Positions 55,757 to 64,000 of a stretch of 64,000 nucleotides of DNA are shown here, in pieces. Below the pieces are notes generated by a model. It worked only from the letters and a program-made list of their open reading frames with translations. It ran no database searches and was not told where the DNA came from. Origin of the DNA: Accumulibacter sp. (lineage in GTDB: Bacteria > Pseudomonadota > Gammaproteobacteria > Burkholderiales > Rhodocyclaceae); contig JAFLDO010000006.1 of the NCBI GenBank assembly GCA_017302455.1, forward strand, positions 1 to 64,000, in the 5' to 3' direction. The translations under genes and the position numbers were made by a program. Within the stretch, counting starts at the first letter, position 1. Every line of letters starts with the position of its first letter.

Positions 55757-56761
55757 TCAGTGCTTCAAATAGGCCAGCAGCCGTGAGGCCGCTGCACCCG
55801 GTGTGGTGCGCCCTTCGGCGACGTCGCGTGACAAGTCCGGCAGCGCGGAGCGAACTCCGTGATGAGAACGAAAATAGCGTCGCAGACCGGAATCGATCAG
55901 ACTCCACATCCAGTCTACAGACTGCCGACGCCGCTTCTCGTCGAACTCGCCGGTGGCGGTCAAGGTGCTCTGGTACCGTTCGATTTCCGCCCAGAACTCG
56001 GCGATGCCGCGTTTGGCCAGAGCACTCACGGTCAGCACGGGTGGTCGCCAGTTGGGGCTGGCGCTGCGCAGCATGGTCAGCGCCGCCTTCATCTGCCCGC
56101 GGGCGAAGGCGGCGGCGCGCTCATCGATATCCGCCTTGTTGAAAACGATGAGGTCGGCAATTTCGACGATCCCCTTCTTGATCGCCTGCAGGTCGTCACC
56201 GGCGTTCGGCAACTGCAGCAATACGAAAACGTCGACCATGCCGGCAACCGTCGTCTCGGATTGTCCGACACCCACCGTTTCAACGATGATCACGTCGAAG
56301 CCGGCCGCTTCGCAAACCAGCATTGCCTCACGCGTCTTGTCGGCGACGCCACCCAGCGAACCGGCCGAAGGGCTGGGCCGGATGAAAGCTTCATCGCGCT
56401 GACAGAGCAACTCCATGCGGGTCTTGTCGCCAAGAATCGATCCGCCCGATACCGACGAAGACGGGTCGACCGCGAGTACGGCAACGCGCTTGCCGGCTTC
56501 GATCAGATAGATGCCCAGAGATTCGATGAAAGTCGACTTGCCGGCACCCGGCGAACCGGAGATGCCGACCCGGATCGTCCGTCCGGTATGTGGCAGCAAC
56601 GCCGCCAATACCTGTCGGGCGCGGCGCTGGTGATCGCTGTGTGTCGATTCGACGAGGGTGATGGTCTTGGCCAGCGCCCGCCGGCGACCAGCCAGAACAC
56701 CGTCAACGAGATGCTGGTCGGCAGCCGTCAGGCTGCCGGCGGTAGCGCTGGTCATGTCCAT
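55757..56761 (-). CDS. meaB: Methylmalonyl-CoA mutase-associated GTPase MeaB
   Basis: About 334 residues. G3E GTPase: Walker A GISGSPGAGKSTFIESLG, VDPSSSVSGGSILGDKTRM, the VETVGVGQSE switch, and NKADID for guanine. MeaB guards the mutase by gating cobalamin loading and removing damaged cofactor. It lies 25 bases behind the mutase gene. The frame opens with TTG at 56782; ATG 56761 or 56755 are better starts by analogy with the family. Confidence 0.94.
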   Translation of the reverse strand: MDMTSATAGSLTAADQHLVDGVLAGRRRALAKTITLVESTHSDHQRRARQVLAALLPHTGRTIRVGISGSPGAGKSTFIESLGIYLIEAGKRVAVLAVDPSSSVSGGSILGDKTRMELLCQRDEAFIRPSPSAGSLGGVADKTREAMLVCEAAGFDVIIVETVGVGQSETTVAGMVDVFVLLQLPNAGDDLQAIKKGIVEIADLIVFNKADIDERAAAFARGQMKAALTMLRSASPNWRPPVLTVSALAKRGIAEFWAEIERYQSTLTATGEFDEKRRRQSVDWMWSLIDSGLRRYFRSHHGVRSALPDLSRDVAEGRTTPGAAASRLLAYLKH

Positions 56762-56786
56762 AACCTGTGATGGGAGAGGCAATCAG

Positions 56787-58958
<2,172 letters not shown>

Positions 58959-59066
58959 GACGGAACCTTTCAAGAAATCTGTGGATTGAGGCGGTACTTC
59001 CGACTGACGACGCGGAAGCCCTGTTGCTCAGGCGGTCGCGCTGCTTTGCGCAGCCCATTTTAACGC

Positions 59067-59115
59067 TTGACACCCCGCTCAGCGAATAATACTGTATCCA
59101 TAATTATGAAAGCAA
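59067..59115. promoter_or_regulatory. Overlapping divergent promoters and a candidate GntR operator
   Basis: Plus strand: TTGACA (59067-59072), 17 bases, TACTGT (59090-59095), reading to the GntR gene. Minus strand: TTGCTT (59115-59110), 18 bases, TATTAT (59091-59086), reading to the mutase operon. The two -10 regions share a 9-bp palindrome ATAC-T-GTAT at 59089-59097, well placed for a repressor that would close both. The hexamers are read by eye. Confidence 0.45.
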
Positions 59116-59155
59116 GGTTCCTTGGAGACCCTGAGCAGCTCACCGAAGAAGACCG

Positions 59156-59827
59156 ATGGCTCCGAGTCGTATAGCCCAGACTGCCCTCTACCAGGAAGTC
59201 GCTGAAAGACTCCGGCAGCGCATCTTCGCGCACGAGCTGTTGCCGGGAACCCGTATTGACGAGCAACTGTTGACGGTCGACTACGGCATCAGCCGCACCC
59301 CCTTGCGTGAAGCGCTCAAGGTACTGGCTGCCGAAGGCCTGGTGACGCTGAGGCCACGCCGCGGCTGCTTCGTGACCGAAATCTCGGAGCAGGATCTCGA
59401 TGAAATCTTTCCCCTGATGGCAATGCTCGAGGGCCGCTGTGCGCAAGAAGCAACGAAGCGGGCCCAGCCGGAGCAGATCGCCAGACTTGAAGCAATCCAT
59501 CGACAACTGCAACGTTTTGCCGGCAGCAACCAGATCGAACGTTTTTTCGAGGCGAATCAGGAATTTCATTTCCGCATCCAGGAAATGTCCGAGAACCGCT
59601 GGTTGCGGCAGGTGATCCAGGACCTGCGCAAGGTACTCAAGCTGACGCGCCTGTTTTCGCTGAGCATTGATGGTCGTCTGCAGCAATCGCTGGCGGAACA
59701 TGCCGCCATCCTTGAAGCAATCAAGGCTGGCGATGCGCTGCGCGCGCAGAAATTGATGCACGACCACATCCTCGCCGGACGAGAGGCGCTGGCCAGGATC
59801 CAGTCTCCGCAGGAGTTGGTATCGTGA
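59156..59827 (+). CDS. GntR-family transcriptional regulator (FadR/FCD subgroup)
   Basis: 223 residues. N-terminal winged helix (LYQEVAERLRQRIFAHELLP, YGISRTPLREALKVLAAEG, LVTLRPRRGCFVTEI), then an all-helical FCD ligand domain (~80-215; LMAMLEGRCAQEATKRA, ANQEFHFRIQEMSENRWL, EHAAILEAIKAGDALRA) with conserved His metal ligands. These regulators answer to small acids or acyl-CoA. Divergent from the mutase operon, so it likely controls propionyl-CoA metabolism. It overlaps the following hydratase gene by four bases. Confidence 0.9.
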   Translation: MAPSRIAQTALYQEVAERLRQRIFAHELLPGTRIDEQLLTVDYGISRTPLREALKVLAAEGLVTLRPRRGCFVTEISEQDLDEIFPLMAMLEGRCAQEATKRAQPEQIARLEAIHRQLQRFAGSNQIERFFEANQEFHFRIQEMSENRWLRQVIQDLRKVLKLTRLFSLSIDGRLQQSLAEHAAILEAIKAGDALRAQKLMHDHILAGREALARIQSPQELVS

Positions 59828-60603
59828 GTGGCACGGTCCTTTGCGCTCGCGAGAAGGCCATCGCGACGGTCACGCTGTCGAATCCGGGCAAGCTCAACGC
59901 GATCGACTTCGCCATGTGGCAGCAGCTGGCCAGAACGTTCAGCGATCTGTCTGCGGACGATCGGGTGCGCTGCGTTGTATTGCGCGGTGACGGCGGACAG
60001 GCTTTCGCTGCGGGCGGCGACATCGGGGAGTTCCTCACCCGGCGCGACACCCTCGATCATGCGCTGATCTACCACGGGCAGGCCGGTGCCGCCTTGCAGG
60101 CGGTGTTCGACTGTCGCCATCCGACGATCGCCCTGATTCAGGGCGCCTGCATCGGCGGCGGGCTGGAGATCGCCGCGCAGTGCGACCTGCGCATCTGTGG
60201 TGAGTCGTCGCGTTTTGGCGTGCCGATCAACCGGCTTGGTTTCTCCATGTACCCAGCCGAAATGGAAGGTCTACTCCGTCTTGCCGGACCGGCAACGGTG
60301 CTCGAAATCCTGCTCGAAGGTCGAATCCTCAGCTCGTCCGAGGCCCTGGCCAAAGGTCTGATCACCCGAGTCGTCGCTGATGCCGAAGTCATCGACGAAG
60401 CCTACGCCAGCGCCCGCCGCATTTGCGCCGGCGCGCCGCTGGTCGCCAGCTGGCACAAGCAGTGGGTGCGCCGCCTGCAGCACGACATTCCGCTCAGCGA
60501 TCAGGAACTGCGTGCCTCGTTCGCTTTCCTCGAGACCGAAGATTACCGCGAAGGCCTGTCGGCTTTTCTCGGCAAACGGCAGCCGAACTTCAGCGGCCGC
60601 TGA
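59824..60603 (+). CDS. Enoyl-CoA hydratase/isomerase family protein
   Basis: 259 residues, crotonase fold: TLSNPGKLNAIDFAMWQQL, FAAGGDIGEFLTRRD (first oxyanion strand), ALIQGACIGGGLEIAAQCD (second), RFGVPINRLGFSMYPAEME. The Glu/Glu pair of classic hydratases is not obvious (FSMYPAEME instead of GxxPxxGG), so a hydratase, isomerase or decarboxylase role is open. It starts at GTG 59824, overlapping the GntR stop as GTGA. Its location suggests a reaction linked to methylmalonyl- or propionyl-CoA. Confidence 0.85.
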   Translation: MSGTVLCAREKAIATVTLSNPGKLNAIDFAMWQQLARTFSDLSADDRVRCVVLRGDGGQAFAAGGDIGEFLTRRDTLDHALIYHGQAGAALQAVFDCRHPTIALIQGACIGGGLEIAAQCDLRICGESSRFGVPINRLGFSMYPAEMEGLLRLAGPATVLEILLEGRILSSSEALAKGLITRVVADAEVIDEAYASARRICAGAPLVASWHKQWVRRLQHDIPLSDQELRASFAFLETEDYREGLSAFLGKRQPNFSGR

Positions 60604-60612
60604 TCGCCTGCA

Positions 60613-61413
60613 TCAGGCGAAGAGAGCCCACAGCATCTTTGCCGCGAGGACGATCAGCACGCCGGCGAAAAGGCGTTTCAAGGTGGCCACCGGTAGACGG
60701 TGTGCCAGTCTTGCCCCCAGCGGCGCGGTCAGCATGCTCGATGGCACCAGCCAGATGAACGCCGGCAGAAAAACGTAGCCGAGGCTCCAATGCGGCAGCC
60801 CGGGGTGCCCCCAGCCGTTGAAGACATAGCCGAGCGAGCCGCCAACGGCAATCGGAAAACCGATTGCCGCCGACGTCCCGATCGCCTGTTGCACGCGTAC
60901 GTTGCACCAGGTGAGAAACGGCACCGTGAGCGAGCCCCCGCCAATGGCCACCAGCGCCGACACCGCACCGATGCCGGTACCGACCGCGACGACGCCGGCC
61001 GCACCCGGCAACTCGCGCGACGCTTTCGGCTTGAGGTTGAGGATCATCTGCACCGCCACCAGGCAGACGAAAGCGGTAAAGAACACCGCCAGCGGCTTGG
61101 CCGGAACGTTGGCGGCGAACAGCGTGCCGAGCAGCGTGCCCAGGAGAATCCCCGGCGTGATCTGGACGACGACCGGCCAGAGCACGGCGCCATGCCGGTG
61201 ATGCGTCAACAGGCTGGCCAGCGAGGTGAACAGGATCGCCGCCATCGACGTGCCGAGTGCCAGATGCAGGACCTCGCCCGGTGGAAATCCTGCCTGGGCA
61301 GCGAACATCATGGTCAGTGTCGGCACCATCACCAGTCCGCCGCCAATGCCGAGCATGCCGGCGGAAAAACCGGTGAATAGACCCAGTGCGATGTATGCCA
61401 GCCACCAGAGCAA
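60613..61413 (-). CDS. TauE/SafE family membrane permease
   Basis: 266 residues, about eight membrane helices in two repeats, each opening with the family's glycine signature: GFSAGMLGIGGGLVMVPTL near the start and GAVSALVAIGGGSLTVPFL in the middle. TauE/SafE permeases export sulfite, sulfoacetate or related anions. It is convergent with the hydratase gene, nine bases between the stops, and about 110 bases upstream of the rfbD 3' end. Substrate cannot be told. Confidence 0.88.
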   Translation of the reverse strand: MLWWLAYIALGLFTGFSAGMLGIGGGLVMVPTLTMMFAAQAGFPPGEVLHLALGTSMAAILFTSLASLLTHHRHGAVLWPVVVQITPGILLGTLLGTLFAANVPAKPLAVFFTAFVCLVAVQMILNLKPKASRELPGAAGVVAVGTGIGAVSALVAIGGGSLTVPFLTWCNVRVQQAIGTSAAIGFPIAVGGSLGYVFNGWGHPGLPHWSLGYVFLPAFIWLVPSSMLTAPLGARLAHRLPVATLKRLFAGVLIVLAAKMLWALFA

Positions 61414-61523
61414 CTCGACCTCCCGTCAGCACCCTCGTCCGAAGCTGGCTATCATCTCACCATTGGCGCCCGGATGTCTCTCCCGATCGACCAGTCGCCG
61501 GCTGGCGACGGTCGACCGTCGAC

Positions 61524-62420
61524 TCACTGCCCAAGAACTTCCGCCAGCATCCGGTCGACGCCGATTTGCCAGGCCGGCAGGCTGAGGCCAAAGGCCGCCT
61601 GCAACTTGCCGGTATCGAGGCGAGAGTTGTGCGGGCGTGGGGCGGGCAACGGGTAGGCACTGCTCGGCACGCCTTCGATGGCGGCAGCGGCAACGCGGAT
61701 CGCACGGCCGGCTTGCCGGGCATGTTCGATGACGTGCCTGGCGTAGCCGTGCCAGCTGGTTTCTCCGCCCGCCACCAGATGGTAGAGGCCGGCCAGATCG
61801 GAGCGCTGGCACACGCTGCGCAGGGCGTGCGCGGTGACGTCCGCAATCAGATCGGCGCCGGTCGGGGCGCCGATCTGATCAGCGACGACCTGCAGGCGCT
61901 CGCGTTCACACGCCAGGCGCAGCATCGTGCGCGCGAAGTTGTTGCCGCGCGCCGCATAGACCCAGCTGGTACGGAACAGCAGATGCCGGTGGCAACGGGC
62001 GACGGCCTGCTCGCCAGCGAGCTTGGTTTTTCCGTAGACGCCTAGCGGGCCGGTCGGATCGCTTTCGCGCCACGGCGTGTCACCGCTCCCGTCAAAGACG
62101 TAGTCGGTCGAGTAATGGACCAGCCAGGCGCCGAGGCGGTCGGCTTCCTCGGCCAGAATGCCGGGTGCCAGGGCATTGATGGTCCTCGCCAGTTCGGGTT
62201 CCGACTCGGCCTTGTCGACTGCCGTATGGGCGGCCGCGTTGACAATCACATCCGGCGCGACAGCCCGGACGCAGGCAACCAGGCCGGCGAGATCGGTGAA
62301 ATCGCCGCACAGGTTGCCCTGACCCTCGCAGTCGAGGGCAACGATCTGACCGAGCGGCGCCAGGCTGCGCTGCAACTCCCAGCCAACCTGTCCGCGTTTG
62401 CCGAAAAGCAGGATTCTCAT
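61524..62420 (-). CDS. rfbD: dTDP-4-dehydrorhamnose reductase
   Basis: 298 residues, RmlD/SDR fold: [57 protein letters not shown] and the catalytic [12 protein letters not shown]. It makes dTDP-L-rhamnose with NADPH. It overlaps rfbB by four bases. Stop near the TauE gene; both are on the minus strand. rfbA and rfbC are not in the window, so the set must be completed off the right side or elsewhere. Confidence 0.95.
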   Translation of the reverse strand: MRILLFGKRGQVGWELQRSLAPLGQIVALDCEGQGNLCGDFTDLAGLVACVRAVAPDVIVNAAAHTAVDKAESEPELARTINALAPGILAEEADRLGAWLVHYSTDYVFDGSGDTPWRESDPTGPLGVYGKTKLAGEQAVARCHRHLLFRTSWVYAARGNNFARTMLRLACERERLQVVADQIGAPTGADLIADVTAHALRSVCQRSDLAGLYHLVAGGETSWHGYARHVIEHARQAGRAIRVAAAAIEGVPSSAYPLPAPRPHNSRLDTGKLQAAFGLSLPAWQIGVDRMLAEVLGQ

Positions 62421-63484
62421 GGCTGGCGCGCGCCGTAGTTCTTCTCGACCCAGGCACGATAGACGCCGGACTGGACATTTCTCACCCAGTCCTGATTCTC
62501 AAGGTACCATTGCACGGTCTTGCGGATGCCGGTGGCGAAGGTTTCCGCCGGCTTCCAGCCAAGCTCCCGCTCGATCTTGCGCGCGTCGATGGCGTAACGC
62601 CGATCGTGGCCAGGCCGGTCGGTGACGTAGCTGATCTGTTCACGGTAGGGTTTGCCGTCGGCACGCGGACGCAGTTCGTCGAGCAGCGCGCAGACCGTAT
62701 GGACGATTTCGAGATTGGGCTTCTCGTTCCAGCCGCCGACGTTGTAGGTCTCGCCAGGACGGCCGGCATCCAGGACGCGCCGGATGGCGCTGCAGTGGTC
62801 CCTGACGTAGAGCCAGTCGCGAATCTGCTGGCCGTCACCATAGACCGGCAAGGGCTTGCCGGCCAGGGCATTGACGATCATCAACGGAATCAGCTTTTCG
62901 GGAAAGTGGTAAGGACCATAGTTGTTCGAGCAGTTGGTGGTCAGCACCGGCAGACCATAGGTGTGATGATAGGCGCGCACCAGATGGTCGCTCGCCGCCT
63001 TGCTCGCCGAGTAGGGGCTGTTCGGCTCGTAGCGATGCGTTTCGCTGAAGGCCGCCTCCTCCCTGGCCAGCGAGCCATAGACTTCGTCGGTCGAGACATG
63101 CAGAAAGCGAAAGCCCTGCCTTGCGTCGTCGCGCAGACTACTCCAGTAGCCGCGCACGGCTTCCAGAAGGTGGAAAGTGCCGACGATATTGGTCTGGATG
63201 AAGTCTTCCGGACCATGGATCGAGCGATCGACGTGCGACTCCGCAGCGAAGTTGATGATCGCCCGCGGCTGGTGCTGCGACAGCAGGCGGCTCGTCAGTT
63301 GCCTGTCGCCAATGTCGCCGTGGACGAAAATGTGCCGCGGGTCGCCCGCCAGTGCGGCGAGGTTTTCACGATTGCCCGCGTAAGTCAGCTTGTCAAGGTT
63401 GATCAGGCCCTCGTCGCTCTGCGCCAGCCAGTCGAGAACAAAGTTTGCTCCGATAAAACCGGCGCCACCGGTCACCAGAATCAT
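62417..63484 (-). CDS. rfbB: dTDP-glucose 4,6-dehydratase
   Basis: 355 residues. NAD-binding [52 protein letters not shown], catalytic [39 protein letters not shown] and [17 protein letters not shown]. It converts dTDP-glucose to dTDP-4-keto-6-deoxyglucose. It precedes rfbD with a four-base overlap and follows the manC-type gene after 91 bases, forming a nucleotide-sugar block. Confidence 0.96.
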   Translation of the reverse strand: MILVTGGAGFIGANFVLDWLAQSDEGLINLDKLTYAGNRENLAALAGDPRHIFVHGDIGDRQLTSRLLSQHQPRAIINFAAESHVDRSIHGPEDFIQTNIVGTFHLLEAVRGYWSSLRDDARQGFRFLHVSTDEVYGSLAREEAAFSETHRYEPNSPYSASKAASDHLVRAYHHTYGLPVLTTNCSNNYGPYHFPEKLIPLMIVNALAGKPLPVYGDGQQIRDWLYVRDHCSAIRRVLDAGRPGETYNVGGWNEKPNLEIVHTVCALLDELRPRADGKPYREQISYVTDRPGHDRRYAIDARKIERELGWKPAETFATGIRKTVQWYLENQDWVRNVQSGVYRAWVEKNYGARQP

Positions 63485-63575
63485 GGGGAAGGCCTTTCAC
63501 ATGAGGTTGCAGGTACGTTGCAGGTGCAAGGCAGCGATTGCCCGGCTCACCATCGCGCCCCGATGACGATCGGCT

Positions 63576-64000
63576 TCATCGGCCGTAGCTGTCGTCGAGA
63601 CGAACGATGTCGTCCTCGCCCAGATAGCTGCCGGACTGGACCTCGACGATTTCGAGGTCGATCTTGCCCGGATTTTCCAGACGATGGACCACCCCCAGCG
63701 GAATATAGGTCGACTCGTTTTCCGAAAGCAGCAGCGACTGGTCGCCGCGGACGATCACCGCCGTGCCCTTGACGACCACCCAGTGTTCGGCGCGATGGTG
63801 ATGCTTCTGCAGACTGAGGCTGGCCCCGGGCTTCACCAGGATGCGTTTGACCTGATAGCGCGGACCGTGCGCGAGCCCTTCGTAGCTTCCCCAGGGGCGA
63901 TGCACGATGTGCCGGAATTCGGTCTCGCAGCGTGCGCTGCGCTTCAATTCGTCGACCAGCGTCTTGACCTCCTGCGCCTTCGCCTTGTCGGCGACCAGGA
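63576..64000 (-). CDS. manC: Mannose-1-phosphate guanylyltransferase/mannose-6-phosphate isomerase, C-terminal part
   Basis: The frame is open from the window edge (about 141 residues visible). It holds the cupin isomerase domain of ManC/AlgA-type enzymes: FRHIVHRPWGSYEGL, ILVKPGASLSLQKHHHRAEHWV with the metal-binding His, SENESTYIPLGVVHRLENPG and VQSGSYLGEDDIVRLDDSYGR. Upstream in the same frame is LVADKAKAQEVKTLVDELK, the normal linker from the guanylyltransferase domain. So this is a partial gene, not a short cupin starting at the internal ATG 63947. It supplies GDP-mannose. Confidence 0.88.
   Translation of the reverse strand, partial: LVADKAKAQEVKTLVDELKRSARCETEFRHIVHRPWGSYEGLAHGPRYQVKRILVKPGASLSLQKHHHRAEHWVVVKGTAVIVRGDQSLLLSENESTYIPLGVVHRLENPGKIDLEIVEVQSGSYLGEDDIVRLDDSYGR

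Noticed and set aside
60590..61432. 280-codon minus-strand frame overlapping the TauE gene in another phase
   Set aside because: The TauE frame (60613-61413) has the repeated GIGGG signatures and helices; this one has none.

Overview
The window is GC-rich and densely coded. Its gene content suggests a betaproteobacterium close to Rhodocyclales, plausibly a 'Candidatus Accumulibacter'-like organism. This rests on the PEP-CTERM/EPS regulators prsK-prsR-prsT, the EpsB-type sugar transferase, the propionyl/methylmalonyl-CoA operon, and the large c-di-GMP and capsule/LPS gene content. It is an inference from gene content, not a database result.

Layout. (a) 1-1229 looks like the end of a mobile region: a partial IS5-type transposase, a DUF6794 gene, a truncated thermonuclease-like gene, and the 3' half of a tRNA-Lys(CUU), which is the usual scar of tRNA-targeted integration. 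(b) 1676-15986, all on the minus strand, is an exopolysaccharide block: a Wzy/O-antigen-ligase-like protein, EpsB-type glycosyltransferase, PrsK kinase, PrsR sigma-54 regulator, PrsT TPR lipoprotein, TviB-type dehydrogenase, WbpP-type epimerase, then a Sel1/SLT transglycosylase and a trypsin-like protease. No exosortase is visible. (c) 16595-23149 holds a 47-aa membrane peptide, a HIT protein, a divergent patatin, a lipid A remodelling pair (EptA-type transferase and PAP2 phosphatase) divergent from a PmrAB/QseBC-like two-component system, and a dead HigA antitoxin. (d) 23158-37593 is mostly housekeeping: EamA permease, Nnr, PurL, parvulin, BolA, YciI, YciB, a DUF3300/DUF2950 pair, PaaK behind an unusual leader region, and a MATE exporter. 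(e) 37806-48202, plus strand, is a c-di-GMP signalling cluster: TonB receptor, YfiR-like periplasmic protein, multi-domain hybrid kinase, REC-PAS-GGDEF-EAL protein, a diguanylate cyclase and a PAS-GGDEF-hemerythrin protein. (f) 48312-52068 has a repeat lipoprotein, a fructosamine-kinase family protein, a CorA-like protein with a very large soluble domain and a small unknown protein. (g) 52145-60603 is the propionyl-CoA/methylmalonyl-CoA operon (mutase, MeaB, PccB, PccA) divergent from a GntR regulator and an enoyl-CoA hydratase. (h) 60613-64000 carries a TauE permease, rfbD, rfbB and the end of a ManC-type enzyme.

How it fits together. Regions b and h supply nucleotide sugars and polymer assembly. 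Region c modifies the outer-membrane lipid A. Region e links an outer-membrane receptor to c-di-GMP, the usual switch for EPS and biofilm. Region g interconverts succinyl-CoA and propionyl-CoA. The best candidate for a new system is region e; second are the structured leader in front of paaK and the CorA-like protein.
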